From CAVYXZ01 sp965223835 (GTDB lineage: Bacteria > Chloroflexota > Anaerolineae > Aggregatilineales > Phototrophicaceae), in assembly GCA_965223835.1 (NCBI GenBank), contig CBDCXQ010000001.1, positions 5,022,001-5,086,000 of the forward strand: a stretch of 64,000 nucleotides of DNA. Direction: 5' to 3'. The notes below the pieces were generated by a model, which worked only from the letters and a program-made list of their open reading frames with translations, was not told the DNA's origin and did not search any database. The position numbers and the translations under genes were made by a program. The first letter of the stretch is position 1. Every line of letters starts with the position of its first letter. Positions 8,453 through 18,037 of the stretch are shown here, one piece after another.

Positions 8453-9127
8453 CGCTAAGATGGGTAGCAAACCGTGCAGATCATCGAGCAGATAATCGGG
8501 TGTCGCTGCGACCAGTTCTTCCCGCGCGGTAAAACCCGTAGCGACGGCGATGGCCTGCGCCCCAACGGCACGCGCACATTCAATATCCGCCAGCGTGTCA
8601 CCGATAATCGTCACTTGTTGAGCTGTTATAGCGACCGCAAGATGCTGACTGGCTCGCTCCATTGCCAATATGGGGAGATCGTTGCGACTCAGGGCTTCGC
8701 TGCCGAACGCGCCAATCGGAAACCATGCCGGGTCAAAACCGGCAGCCTGGAGTTTTACCGGGGCGGTCATGGCGACATTACCGGTGACGATACCGATGAG
8801 CACGGCGTCATGCTGCCGCAGATGATTGACAACATCCAACGCACCGGGCAGCGCATTCACCTCAAAATCCACAATTAATTCTGCCATGTGTTGGGCCAGG
8901 ACGCGCTCGTAACGTGGCATGTACCCACCAATGTCGTCTGCCGTGTAGCCCAAGCTCGCCAGCACTTCGCTCAATGTGAGCCAGTCAGTTTTGCCACCAA
9001 ATTGATGGGATTGGAGGGTGCCCTCACTGCCAAACACCTCCAGCATGGCCCGCCGGGTCGCTTCGCGGCCAATGCCCTTGCCCATTAACAGTGTGCCATC
9101 AATATCAAACAGAATGAGTCGGGTCAT
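8447..9127 (-). CDS. HAD-family hydrolase, phosphoglycolate-phosphatase-like
   Basis: 226-residue HAD phosphatase. Motif I is ILFDIDGTLL with the nucleophilic Asp, motif II is in GIVTGN, the motif III Lys is probably in APVKLQAAGF, and motif IV is IIGDTLADI. The alpha-helical cap between motifs I and II is class C1. The substrate cannot be read from sequence. ATG 9127 (MTRLILFD) puts motif I at the usual N-terminal position; an in-frame codon at 9154 would add 9 atypical residues. Confidence 0.9.
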   Translation of the reverse strand: MTRLILFDIDGTLLMGKGIGREATRRAMLEVFGSEGTLQSHQFGGKTDWLTLSEVLASLGYTADDIGGYMPRYERVLAQHMAELIVDFEVNALPGALDVVNHLRQHDAVLIGIVTGNVAMTAPVKLQAAGFDPAWFPIGAFGSEALSRNDLPILAMERASQHLAVAITAQQVTIIGDTLADIECARAVGAQAIAVATGFTAREELVAATPDYLLDDLHGLLPILAL

Positions 9128-9220
9128 GTTAGCGTTCGCTTCAGGTATCAACACTATGGCCCATTCTACGGATTTATCCCGAAACCGGAACCACCAGTTG
9201 ATACCTGTTTTGATTGGGGC

Positions 9221-9787
9221 TTACTCAGGAATCAATTCCATTGAGAGCAATTTGTCGCTATTCTCGGCAAGATAAAAACGGTAGGGCGCATTCTTGCCAT
9301 GATGAATGTGAATAGGTCGCAGACGGTCAAACTGCTGCTTGGTGAGAGTATATACTTTGCCGCTGGTTCGTAATTCATAGTGTTTGATAAAATTCCGGCG
9401 GTTGCGATAGGAGACCAAAGAGAAATCACTCATAAAGCTACGCACACTTCGCTGTCGCAAGTCGGTCAGAGTAGTAAGTGAGTAGACAATGATGCTAATC
9501 ATGAAAAGAGGCACAACAATCGCACCAACGCAGACCGCTGAATTGATAAATCTCATCACTTCCGGGTGGAGCTCAACCGTCCGTGCCAGCAATCCAACTG
9601 CAAAAACTGCGCCAAAAATAATGACGAGACTAATGCTCCCAAAAGATACATCAACTAGACTTGACCGCAATTTCTGAATCTGTCTTTTAGTCATTTGACC
9701 GCGCCGGTTCGCAAGCAAATCATCGGCGGTGAAATCAAAGATTGACATCAATTCAGCTTGCGGGGATTTGGCATCAGGCACGGTCAC
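9221..9787 (-). CDS. Two-helix membrane protein of unknown function
   Basis: 188-residue protein not recognised. Two clear membrane segments (ISLVIIFGAVFAVGLLA, about residues 52-69; AIVVPLFMISIIVYSLTTL, about 90-109) separate an N-terminal basic region from a C-terminal soluble domain of about 75 residues. The start is uncertain: GTG 9787 has AAAGG only 2 bases upstream, GTG 9781 has the same site at a better 8-base spacing, and ATG 9748 (MSIFDF) also fits. Neighbouring genes give no clue. Confidence 0.7.
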   Translation of the reverse strand: MTVPDAKSPQAELMSIFDFTADDLLANRRGQMTKRQIQKLRSSLVDVSFGSISLVIIFGAVFAVGLLARTVELHPEVMRFINSAVCVGAIVVPLFMISIIVYSLTTLTDLRQRSVRSFMSDFSLVSYRNRRNFIKHYELRTSGKVYTLTKQQFDRLRPIHIHHGKNAPYRFYLAENSDKLLSMELIPE

Positions 9788-9861
9788 AGCCTTTCAGTTT
9801 GAGACCAGTTTACCTAATTTTCCTCAATGGTAGATGCCTAATTTCTGGGGATTTCAGTTAG

Positions 9862-9896
9862 GAAAACCGGGACACACCGGCAGGGCGCATCCCGGT
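9862..9896 (-). terminator. Probable terminator of the Ig/LysM gene
   Basis: On the minus strand ACCGGGA and TCCCGGT form a 7-bp stem followed by a short T run. It lies about 10 bases past the stop of the 12440-9906 gene. The 17-base loop is long and partly self-complementary. Confidence 0.5.
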
Positions 9897-9905
9897 ATTG
9901 GGTGG

Positions 9906-12440
9906 CTAACGCATGGTTTCGTCGTCTTCAACGAAGGCGATGTCCAGCGTATCGCGGGCCACTACCGCTCCGCCCGACCCAATCGCGAAGGCATGCAAAC
10001 GGCCAGTCGTATCGGGTTCAACCGCGACCAGATTCAACGTCGCGCCCCAGATACCATCAGCACTGACGGCAGCCGTGGTAGAAACCAGAATGTTGCCCGC
10101 GCTGTCAATCACCTGCACCGTGACATTCGGTGTCGGCAAGCCAACCGCATACCCGCCGACACTGATCGGGCGTATAGCCGGAAAGTGCGAGTTGGGCAGT
10201 GGGCTAACGACCGTGACGAATGACTCTGCTGTCCGGGGATCGCCAAAGATGACATCAACAGTGGTCACGACTACATCATTATTCGCCAGGGCGACCAGTG
10301 TTCCGCGTGTGCCCGGCTCAACGTCTTCAAGATTGAAGCTGACTTCCCAATCCCCTTCACCACTGGTCTGGTTAAAGAACGGGATGACGCTTGTCTCAGC
10401 AAGAATGTTGCCCAGACCATCCAGCGCACGTACTGTGATGTCATTCGTGATCTCGCCGAAAGCGCGACCACTAACCGGTACGGCTTCTAGATCTTCGATT
10501 GTGGTGTACGGCAGCGGGTCAACAATGGTCAAATAGGGATCAATGACTGTTGAGCCAAAGACCACATTGACCGCTGCTCTTGCGACCAATGCACCGTCAC
10601 GGGGCGATGTGGAATATACAAAAATGGTCCCCGGCGTTCCCGGTTCAACATCATTGAGTTCCAGTTCCAACGACCAGTCGCCCAATTCACCCACGTCAGC
10701 AGCGGTCAGGGTAGTCGGTTCCTCGGCCAGCACATTGCCCAGATTATCCAGCAGGCGCACGATCACATTGCCTTCGAACAAGCCACGTCCCATACCACTG
10801 ATACTGATCGGCGTGATCGTATCAAGCACGGTATCGGGCACGGGCGCGTCAATCGTGAGCATGGCGGCAGTAGAATCCGGTTCGCCGTAAAATACATTGA
10901 CCGAATCCGAGGCAACAATGCTGCCATCCTGGGCCGAAGTCGAAAAGGCTACAATCCGGCCTGTGGTGCCTGCCAACGCATTCACCGTTAAGGCCACCTG
11001 CCAGTTGCCGGACCCACCGACCTGGGTGGTGTTGAGCGTCGTTGGCAGCACCGCCAGTACATTATCATTGGCGTCCAGCGCCTGGACGACCACATTGCCC
11101 TCGAATAAAGCGCCACCAGAACCAAAGATATTGATGGGGATAGCCGTGTTCAGTGTGGTGCCTTCTACCGGGGCGTTAATCACGACGAACGGTTGTCCAG
11201 CAACCGGGGTGACGGTTGGCGGGACTGTCGGCGGGATAACGGTAACGGGCAGTTGTGGCACCCGCAGTTGCTGTCCGACTTCAATCACATTGATATTGTT
11301 GAGGCAATTCGCCTGGGCCAGCGCCGACGTTGTACTGCCGGTTAAGCGGGCAATTGACGAGAGCGTGTTGCCGCGCACGACCACGTAAATCGGCCAATCA
11401 GACCGAATAGCACAGTTCGCCTGGAACGTCACCGGGATCGTCGCCGTCAGGGACTGTCCGCCATCACCAACATCCGGCGTAAAGGCCACCACCGAACCCG
11501 CTGTATTGACCGTAAAGAACGCGGCCAGCGTTGTTTGCCAGTTGCCAGCAGCAGTCGACTGAATCGTGCGCTGGGCGATGATGCGATTACCAATGTCTCT
11601 GAACTGAACGACGACATCGGTCGCTGCGCCCAGATTGCTGATATTGCCGGTGATGCCCAGACCGTTGATCGTGTTCACGGTTGCATTCGCTATCGGGGCC
11701 GTGATCGTGAGATTGATGTCCGGGGGAGGCTCGTCCGACCCATACTGAATGTTAACGATGTCCTCAGCGACCACACTGCCGTCCATCGCCGATGTCGCAT
11801 AAGCCCGAATGCTACCCGGTGTACCTGCCGGAACATCCACACTCATACCGATTTCCCAATTACCCGTGCCACCCAGCGCGGCCCCCGGTGCGGTCGTCGG
11901 CTGTTCGATCAGCACCGCACCCCCTCCGTCACGTAACTGAACGCTCAATCCACCTTCAAACAGGTTGGTTGCGCTGCCCTGAATGGTGAATGAACCGTTA
12001 TTCGGCACGACCGCATCTGCAACTGGCGCGGTAATGATAATTTCCGACGGCGCGGGCGCGACACCATAGGTGACATTCACCACCGCTTCGGCAACTACAC
12101 TACCGTCGTCCGGGCTGGTGGAGTAAGCGCGAATCGAGCCAGTACTACCGAGTTCGACCGACGCGCTCAACGTCACTTGCCAGGTGCCGGCCTCACCGGG
12201 ATCGCCGCTGTTATTGACCGTCTGTTCCGTCAGCACAGCGCCGCTGTTATCCAGCGCCTGAACGCTGACCGCCGCCACCGGTAAGCCGCTGCCTGTGCCA
12301 TTGACAACAATGTCAGCGGGGTTTTCGATGAGCGCACCGTTGGCCGGGGTGGTGATCGTCAAAACCGGACCTTCCTGTGCCATTGCAACACTCACCAGCA
12401 CAAGCAATACTAGCGTAATCACAAAAATTCGAGTTCGCAT
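9906..12440 (-). CDS. Large secreted protein: seven Ig-like repeats with an embedded LysM
   Basis: 844 residues with a clear signal peptide (IFVITLVLLVLVSVAMAQ). About seven beta domains of roughly 100 residues repeat one pattern: a strand like LTITAPVADA, then VxVxGxGxxLFEGNVVVQ, LDNxGNVLAE, then GxWxxxL, GTxGxIxAYSTSPxDGS and a closing VNVxYG. They resemble the Gmad2-type Ig-like domain of spore-germination and other envelope proteins. Between repeats 3 and 4 (about residues 343-392) is a LysM domain (VVVRGNTLSSIARL, ALAQANCLNN, VGQQLRVPQL), which should bind peptidoglycan or chitin-type glycans. A proline/threonine linker follows LysM. AGGAGGGA precedes the ATG. Likely a cell-surface or matrix protein. 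Confidence 0.85.
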   Translation of the reverse strand: MRTRIFVITLVLLVLVSVAMAQEGPVLTITTPANGALIENPADIVVNGTGSGLPVAAVSVQALDNSGAVLTEQTVNNSGDPGEAGTWQVTLSASVELGSTGSIRAYSTSPDDGSVVAEAVVNVTYGVAPAPSEIIITAPVADAVVPNNGSFTIQGSATNLFEGGLSVQLRDGGGAVLIEQPTTAPGAALGGTGNWEIGMSVDVPAGTPGSIRAYATSAMDGSVVAEDIVNIQYGSDEPPPDINLTITAPIANATVNTINGLGITGNISNLGAATDVVVQFRDIGNRIIAQRTIQSTAAGNWQTTLAAFFTVNTAGSVVAFTPDVGDGGQSLTATIPVTFQANCAIRSDWPIYVVVRGNTLSSIARLTGSTTSALAQANCLNNINVIEVGQQLRVPQLPVTVIPPTVPPTVTPVAGQPFVVINAPVEGTTLNTAIPINIFGSGGALFEGNVVVQALDANDNVLAVLPTTLNTTQVGGSGNWQVALTVNALAGTTGRIVAFSTSAQDGSIVASDSVNVFYGEPDSTAAMLTIDAPVPDTVLDTITPISISGMGRGLFEGNVIVRLLDNLGNVLAEEPTTLTAADVGELGDWSLELELNDVEPGTPGTIFVYSTSPRDGALVARAAVNVVFGSTVIDPYLTIVDPLPYTTIEDLEAVPVSGRAFGEITNDITVRALDGLGNILAETSVIPFFNQTSGEGDWEVSFNLEDVEPGTRGTLVALANNDVVVTTVDVIFGDPRTAESFVTVVSPLPNSHFPAIRPISVGGYAVGLPTPNVTVQVIDSAGNILVSTTAAVSADGIWGATLNLVAVEPDTTGRLHAFAIGSGGAVVARDTLDIAFVEDDETMR

Positions 12441-12512
12441 TGTCCCTCCTGTTCAACTAACAGATCTACCCTTATTATCGTTAGATTCATTGTAAGTTTC
12501 CAGGTCCAGAGG

Positions 12513-14654
12513 TCAATCGTCGGTTTGACGTGGGTCAATCAGTAGCGGCCCCAGGCGTATAACCCCATCGCCGCCATCCGTGCGGGCAATTCGCTCGACA
12601 GCGGGCAGGGTATAGTGTCCAATATCAACCCATGATTCAGCGACATCATCAACAAAAAAATCACCCATCACAATCAGGTGGTCACCAACCCGCCAGTGGT
12701 GGGCTGCGATGGGCACGTCCGCGATTTGTAATGGCGCAGTCGAATCTGCTGTGGCATAGAGATGATGAAATTGCTGGTAGACACCCGGCGAGGGCGTGTG
12801 GACAACTTTCCACAATGTTGATAGGCGCAGGCGCCGCCCCACCCAGCGTACTTGCCAGCCCAGCAATTGTGCCCCATCCGCCAACAATATGGGATCATCA
12901 AGTAGTGTAAAACCGGCGGGTGCCTGTTCACCAGCGTAATCTGTAGCGACAAATGATTGTGTTCCTTCCCGTCGTGGGACGGTCCATTCATCCGCGACCA
13001 AATTGGCATTTTCCAGTTCTTCCCAGGCCTGAATATAGCGGAGTGTCGCCATCAAATAGGCTGGTTCATCCGGCAGAACCAACAGCGATCCGCCGGGGAC
13101 AATCTGATGCTCACGGTCCCACCATAGCGCCTTAAAAACCGCCGCTTCGCCATCAACATTGGGATCGTCGCCATGCGTGAAAAACCAGACTGGCGCATCC
13201 GTCGGCACGGACCGAGCCGCCTGCCGTGTAACCTTCAGCGGTGTACCCAGGCCATTGGGGGTTGCGACCGTACCTGCCAGTGTCAAGCCCTGTGCCAGCA
13301 GCCCCGTCCATCCGCTGGCGATTAGAAGCATCAAAACACCATTTATCCCCAATGGAATATAGGCACGAAAGGGGCCACCCATCACATGATTACCTGTTTG
13401 AGCATGGCTCACTCTCTTTAATTTCAGCGGATCACGATTAGGGTAGTTGATTGTTGATCTGACCCCCTCCGTCAACCTGCGGTTGCCACCTCCCCCAATG
13501 CGTTGGGGGAGGCCGGGAGGGGGTGTTGCAGTAACAGCTGAGGTCGAAAACCAAACATTCATCGCCCAATCCATCCATTGCGTACTGGCCCCGGCCAGCA
13601 GCGCCAGTGCGGGCAACGCCACCAGTTGATAATGGATAAATACCGAGGTTGAATGACGTACAAAAAACAACGGCGGCAGCAGTAGCCAGGCCAACAAGAT
13701 TTCTGCTACAATAGACTGATGGCGGGTTTGAGCAACGGTTTCCTGTGCTCGGTTCGCGGCCCGTAGTATCGTTATGACGATGGCACCCAACCCCGCCGCC
13801 AGAAGCAAGCCAGTGGCGATGGGCAACACGGGTGTGACCGGCGGCTGTAAGTCACCTGTCAGCAAAAAGCGCCAGTCCAGCGCCAGTCCCAGGCGCAACA
13901 TCTCAACATAACTTTGCAGATCGTAGCGCGTGTCACTACCCAGCGCTGCCGCATATTGTTCCAGCACATCCGGGCGACAGCAGACGATCTCAGTGATAAA
14001 TGGCAGCAATATCACGCTCGCCAGCGCACCACCCAACAATACCGCGCCCCAATTGCGCCACCAGCGGAAGCGCGCGAAGTAGTAGATGGACGGTAAGATG
14101 AGGGTGACACCGGCAAAATGCACCTGCCAGATGAAGCCGGTCAGGAAGACGTGGGCACTGATGGCCCAACGACGCTGCTTTATGCTACCCAACAGGGCGG
14201 TCCACCCCCACATAAGCGCCAGCACCGGCAATAAATTCTGCGCCCAGATACTCCGCGAGTACAACACCGCGAACGGTGAAGCGGCCAGGTACAGCGCTGC
14301 CACCAATCCAGCCCCTATGCCCCAGGTTCGACGTGCCCACCACCAGACACCCCCCACCGCTGCCATTCCTAACAGGCCCACAAACTGTGTCGCGACCAGA
14401 GGGTCCGTTGAAAAAAGATAGGGAATGCTGAAAATCCAGGCAGCAGCCGGTAAGTTGGGCACGCCGGCGGACGAGGGCATCCCGACCCGCGCCAGTTCGC
14501 CGCCCCGCGCCATCTCCAGGGCGATTAAACTCAAATGGGCTTCATCAAACGCGAAGGAGTTGACACCCGGCCAGCCCAGGCGCAACCCGGCTGCCAGCAG
14601 CAATATCGCAGCAACCGCAACGATTTCCAGCAGGCGCGGCGTTGAAAGCTTCAC
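12513..14654 (-). CDS. GT39-like membrane glycosyltransferase with in-frame palindrome insert
   Basis: 713-residue polytopic protein of the ArnT/PMT-like GT-C type, which moves sugars from polyprenyl carriers on the outer face of the membrane. The first helix is followed by the acidic motif SFAFDEAHL, the usual catalytic position. About ten helices follow, then a soluble C-terminal domain (about 500-713). Between two helices lies a foreign-looking stretch of some 50 residues starting near ATPPPGLPQRIGGGGNRRL, encoded by a palindromic repeat. GTG 14654, 4 bases after the upstream stop, is preferred; an in-frame TTG at 14690 would overlap the neighbour by 32 bases. It forms an operon with the 15981-14659 gene. 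Confidence 0.85.
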   Translation of the reverse strand: MKLSTPRLLEIVAVAAILLLAAGLRLGWPGVNSFAFDEAHLSLIALEMARGGELARVGMPSSAGVPNLPAAAWIFSIPYLFSTDPLVATQFVGLLGMAAVGGVWWWARRTWGIGAGLVAALYLAASPFAVLYSRSIWAQNLLPVLALMWGWTALLGSIKQRRWAISAHVFLTGFIWQVHFAGVTLILPSIYYFARFRWWRNWGAVLLGGALASVILLPFITEIVCCRPDVLEQYAAALGSDTRYDLQSYVEMLRLGLALDWRFLLTGDLQPPVTPVLPIATGLLLAAGLGAIVITILRAANRAQETVAQTRHQSIVAEILLAWLLLPPLFFVRHSTSVFIHYQLVALPALALLAGASTQWMDWAMNVWFSTSAVTATPPPGLPQRIGGGGNRRLTEGVRSTINYPNRDPLKLKRVSHAQTGNHVMGGPFRAYIPLGINGVLMLLIASGWTGLLAQGLTLAGTVATPNGLGTPLKVTRQAARSVPTDAPVWFFTHGDDPNVDGEAAVFKALWWDREHQIVPGGSLLVLPDEPAYLMATLRYIQAWEELENANLVADEWTVPRREGTQSFVATDYAGEQAPAGFTLLDDPILLADGAQLLGWQVRWVGRRLRLSTLWKVVHTPSPGVYQQFHHLYATADSTAPLQIADVPIAAHHWRVGDHLIVMGDFFVDDVAESWVDIGHYTLPAVERIARTDGGDGVIRLGPLLIDPRQTDD
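13462..13524. repeat. In-frame G/C-rich palindromic repeat, copy 2
   Basis: Nested palindrome of about 63 bp. Inner arms CCTCCCCCAA (13489-13498) and TTGGGGGAGG (13503-13512) flank a TGCG loop. Outer arms CCCCCTCC (13463-13470) and GGAGGGGG (13516-13523) enclose it. It is read through in the GT39 gene on the minus strand without breaking the frame. Its core CCCCAACGCATTGGGG (minus strand) is identical to the core of copy 1. Confidence 0.85.
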
Positions 14655-14658
14655 GAGA

Positions 14659-15981
14659 TCAGGCGCACTCAGGGAACTGGGTGAGGTCAATCAGCCACAG
14701 ACCGCCGTTAACGCCGTTTGCACCCAACGCCAGCGTCTGATTATCGGGGGACAACCACAGCCAACCACGTTCGTCGGTATTCAGATCAAGCGGTAAGGCG
14801 GTATAATCGTGAAGCTGTTGGCTATCGGGGTTAAAACACTGTAACCGCGCCTGACCATCAACCGGACGCGCGATGTAAATCCAGCGCTGGCCCTCGTCGG
14901 TGATCTCGTAAAATGGCGCGGGCCAGTTGTTGCCGGGTGGTTCTGCTTCAAACATCGGTAAGGTGAAATCGGTCGTAGTCGCTTTTAGAAAGTAGCCCGT
15001 AACATCGTCAATCGTCGCAGCGATAACGACACCACGCCCGTTGGCAGCAAAACCGGGCACGATTCGCGAGGGCAGGCTGACCGCCGGAGGCTGGCTAAAC
15101 TGACGCCCATCGGCGTTCGCCACCAGATACAAGACATCATCACCATAGCCACCATGATAATAGGCCAGAAAGGTGCCGCTGTCTTTGTGCCAGTTGATGC
15201 CTTGCAACGAGATGTTAAACAACTGGTCATAGAGGACCCGCCTGAAGCTGCCATCCGCCTCAACCGTGACCAGGGTATTGAGTCGGGTCTGATAAGCCGC
15301 CCGCCGACCCCCCGGCGCAAAGCTCAAAAACGAGCGGTTTAGCAACAACGGGTCAGTTAGTTCGATCAGGCCCAGCATCTGCTCGGTGAGCGCTTCAACG
15401 CGGGGATGGGTAATGGCTGCTTCCGTCCCGTTTGCCAGATTATAGTCGTACCAGTCGCGGTTGCTGAAGACATCGCGCCAGCAGCCCGAACTGTAACGCA
15501 AATTTTGCTCATCAAGCCATTCTAGCGCCACCACCTCGCGTTCAGTAACCTGTGTGATTCCGGGTAATGTATCGGCCTCCACACCAATTGCCGCTTCGGT
15601 TGTCGTCCCCTGGGGAAAGATTTCCACGCGGCCCACTTCAGCGTCCGGGATAAACAGATCAAGCTGCAGGCTGAACATTTGTCGGGCATTGGGGGCCAAG
15701 GTGAAGTCTGCCAGGAGCGCCTCGCCACAGGCATTCACCAGAAAGCCCAGCCCCTCACCGATCAAAGCGTCCGATGTATCGAACACCTCGGCTAACAGGC
15801 TGACATTCTCATAGGAGTCGTTACTCTGGTTGACGATCACACCATCAGCAAAGGGCTGCTCCAGGCCATACGCATCCAACCGGGTCACGACCTCGACGCT
15901 TTCAACCTGTAAATCAACGTCCTGGGCGGTGACTGAACCCACCCATAACCATAACAACACCATGCTTACAATAATCCGCAT
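14659..15981 (-). CDS. Secreted beta-propeller-like protein, function unknown
   Basis: 440 residues with a signal peptide (IIVSMVLLWLWVGSVTAQ). The first 130 residues look like an Ig-type domain (GVIVNQSNDSYENVSLLAEVFD, then a Cys-containing strand). The rest has repeated strands resembling TolB/PD40-type propeller blades (FLSFAPGGRRAAYQTRL, WLWLSPDNQTLALGANG). No enzymatic motif is seen. It directly precedes the GT39 gene, whose start follows its stop by 4 bases, so the two are probably cotranslated and may act together at the cell surface. Confidence 0.75.
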   Translation of the reverse strand: MRIIVSMVLLWLWVGSVTAQDVDLQVESVEVVTRLDAYGLEQPFADGVIVNQSNDSYENVSLLAEVFDTSDALIGEGLGFLVNACGEALLADFTLAPNARQMFSLQLDLFIPDAEVGRVEIFPQGTTTEAAIGVEADTLPGITQVTEREVVALEWLDEQNLRYSSGCWRDVFSNRDWYDYNLANGTEAAITHPRVEALTEQMLGLIELTDPLLLNRSFLSFAPGGRRAAYQTRLNTLVTVEADGSFRRVLYDQLFNISLQGINWHKDSGTFLAYYHGGYGDDVLYLVANADGRQFSQPPAVSLPSRIVPGFAANGRGVVIAATIDDVTGYFLKATTTDFTLPMFEAEPPGNNWPAPFYEITDEGQRWIYIARPVDGQARLQCFNPDSQQLHDYTALPLDLNTDERGWLWLSPDNQTLALGANGVNGGLWLIDLTQFPECA

Positions 15982-16104
15982 ACTGTACTCACTCTAATCC
16001 ATTCGCCAACGGGCCGATTCTAAACTGCCCCCGCCGTTTGTCGAGGGCAATTCTGAAATCAGGTACACTCAGGTCATGTATTGTACCGGCTTAGCGGAGG
16101 CAAC

Positions 16105-16467
16105 ATGTTACGCTGTGGCATTGACCTGATCGAAATTCAGCGCATGGAAGATGGCATTAATCGACTCGGTGAGCGTTTTCTCAATCGCTTTTTTACGCCC
16201 GGCGAACGGACCGATTGCGACGATAAACCGCACCGACTGGCCGCCCGCTTCGCTGCCAAAGAGGCCGTCGCCAAAGCGCTGGGCACGGGCATCGGTGATG
16301 TCGGTTGGCGTGATATTGAGATTCGCTGCAATAATGACCGTGGTCGCCCCACCTTGCACTTACACGGCCCAGCCGCGACCTTAGCCGCCGAGATGGGCCT
16401 GACGCAGTGGGATGTCAGCCTGACCCACACCGCCGATCACGCCTCAGCCATAGCAGTGGCCCTATAG
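16105..16467 (+). CDS. acpS: Holo-[acyl-carrier-protein] synthase
   Basis: 120-residue AcpS that transfers 4'-phosphopantetheine from CoA to acyl carrier protein. The Mg-binding Asp is in GIDLIEIQRM, and the second conserved block FAAKEAVAKALGTG holds the catalytic Glu and Lys. The length matches group I AcpS. ATG 16105 is preferred because AGCGGAGG lies just upstream; a TTG at 16081 is in frame. The glycosyltransferase gene follows within 15 bases. Confidence 0.93.
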   Translation: MLRCGIDLIEIQRMEDGINRLGERFLNRFFTPGERTDCDDKPHRLAARFAAKEAVAKALGTGIGDVGWRDIEIRCNNDRGRPTLHLHGPAATLAAEMGLTQWDVSLTHTADHASAIAVAL

Positions 16468-16482
16468 TTGATAGGGATTATC

Positions 16483-17751
16483 ATGCGCATCACGATCATG
16501 GCACTGGGTTCACAGGGCGATGTACAACCCTATGTAGCGTTAGGATGTGCCTTGCAACAGTGTGGACATGACGTTTTGGTGACGTCCTTTGAGAACTTCG
16601 AATCGCTCATTACCGGGCAGGGGTTAGATTTTCATCCCGTCAAAGGTGATGCACAGGCGTTGCTGAATAGTATGGGCGGGCAGGCGCTAGCGCAGTCAGG
16701 TAAAAATCCCATCGCTGCCACCTTTAATTCACTCAAGGTCTTTGGCTCTATTGCTGATAATTATATTGAGGCCTTCAGCGCTGATATCCTGATGGACAGC
16801 GAAGCGATTATCAATCAACTACCGCTGTCGCTGTTCGGCATTGATCTGGCGGAGAAATTGCAGGTACCGTATATCATCGCGTCCGTTATCCCGCTCATGC
16901 CCACCAGCGCGTGGGCGATGCCACTGGTGCGTCCCCTGCCGTTCGGTCGATTGACCAACTGGTTCACCTATCGCGCCCCGGAGCAAGCTGGCTGGCAGTT
17001 CTTTCGCCGGGCCATCAATCGCTATCGCAACCTTTTGGACCTGCCGCCTGCGCCTTTTTGGGGGAATAGCCGACGAATACGTGAACAACGGATTCCCGTC
17101 ATCAACGGATTTAGCCCCGAAGTGGTCCCGCCACCGCCCGATTGGGATAACCACATTCATACCACCGGCTACTGGCAACTCCCCGAACCGGATTGGGATC
17201 CGGACGTTGCATTGCTCAACTTTCTGGATGCTGGCCCAGCCCCGGTCTTTATCGGCTTCGGCAGTATGAGTCTCGCGGACCCGGCTGGAATGACCGACCT
17301 GCTGCTGGAAGCGTTGAACCGCAGCGGTCAACGCGGCATTCTCCACATGGGTTGGGCGGGGCTAGCGGATCGCGATTTGCCCGATACAGTGTACAAAATT
17401 GACTATGCGCCGTATCACTGGCTGTTCCCGCGCATGGCGGCAGTCGTGCATCATGGCGGGTCAGGTACAACCGGCCTGGCACTCAGCAGCGGCCGCCCCT
17501 CGCTGGTGGTACCCTTCGCGGTCGATCAATATTTTTGGGGCGCGCGCACAACCGCTTTAGGTGTGGGGCCACCACCCGTGCCGCGCAACCAGCTTACTGC
17601 CAACAAACTCGCCGCTGCTTTTCAAACCATGACCACCCACCAACCGATGCAGGAACGCGCCGCTGAATTGGGCGAGAAGTTGCAAGCCGAAGATGGTCTG
17701 ACACCGGCAGTTCAACTGATCGAGCGTTATCTAAAATCAACGCTTAACTGA
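16483..17751 (+). CDS. UGT/MGT-family glycosyltransferase (GT1)
   Basis: 422-residue GT-B glycosyltransferase of family 1, close in pattern to sterol 3-beta-glucosyltransferases and macrolide or rhamnosyl transferases. The N-terminal start ITIMALGSQGDVQPYVALG is typical for acceptor-binding halves. The nucleotide-sugar site is VVHHGGSGTTGLALSSGRP followed by VPFAVDQYFWG. The donor and acceptor are not determinable; glycolipid synthesis is a reasonable guess. ATG 16483 follows AGGGA; a TTG at 16468 abuts the acpS stop. Confidence 0.9.
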   Translation: MRITIMALGSQGDVQPYVALGCALQQCGHDVLVTSFENFESLITGQGLDFHPVKGDAQALLNSMGGQALAQSGKNPIAATFNSLKVFGSIADNYIEAFSADILMDSEAIINQLPLSLFGIDLAEKLQVPYIIASVIPLMPTSAWAMPLVRPLPFGRLTNWFTYRAPEQAGWQFFRRAINRYRNLLDLPPAPFWGNSRRIREQRIPVINGFSPEVVPPPPDWDNHIHTTGYWQLPEPDWDPDVALLNFLDAGPAPVFIGFGSMSLADPAGMTDLLLEALNRSGQRGILHMGWAGLADRDLPDTVYKIDYAPYHWLFPRMAAVVHHGGSGTTGLALSSGRPSLVVPFAVDQYFWGARTTALGVGPPPVPRNQLTANKLAAAFQTMTTHQPMQERAAELGEKLQAEDGLTPAVQLIERYLKSTLN

Positions 17752-17826
17752 CGATTGTGGTTTGTTCGTCTAGAATAGAGAAACAGCAATCATCAATTTA
17801 TTGTGCGATTAACAGGAGCCAAGCGC

Positions 17827-18024
17827 ATGCAGAATTGGGAATATCTGGTGGTATTTTTACGCGATGCCGATCTGGAGGATACGAGTAAAGAAGCCGATAC
17901 TTATGCCGATGCTGACATGTTTACCGACCGCCTGAATACTTATGGCAAGGCCGGTTGGGAACTCGTCAGCTTTGAATGGACCGAGAAGGGTGCTAAAGCC
18001 GCTTTGAAACGCCCACAAGGTTGA
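17827..18024 (+). CDS. Small DUF4177-like protein
   Basis: 65 residues. The pattern MQNWEYLVV near the start and LNTYGKAGWELVSFEW later is that of DUF4177-type small proteins, which have no known function. ATG 17827 follows a good GGAGCC site (CAGGAGCC). The longer reading from 17803 has no ribosome site. It is a stand-alone gene between a glycosyltransferase and a convergent membrane-anchored protein. Confidence 0.75.
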   Translation: MQNWEYLVVFLRDADLEDTSKEADTYADADMFTDRLNTYGKAGWELVSFEWTEKGAKAALKRPQG

Positions 18025-18037
18025 CTACTGCATACAG

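Noticed and set aside
9913..10536. Long plus-strand open frames antisense to the Ig/LysM gene (also 10543-10890 and 10897-11388)
   Set aside because: Composition is Thr/Ser-rich as expected for the reverse of Ig-repeat DNA, with no ribosome sites. They are shadows of the 9906-12440 gene.
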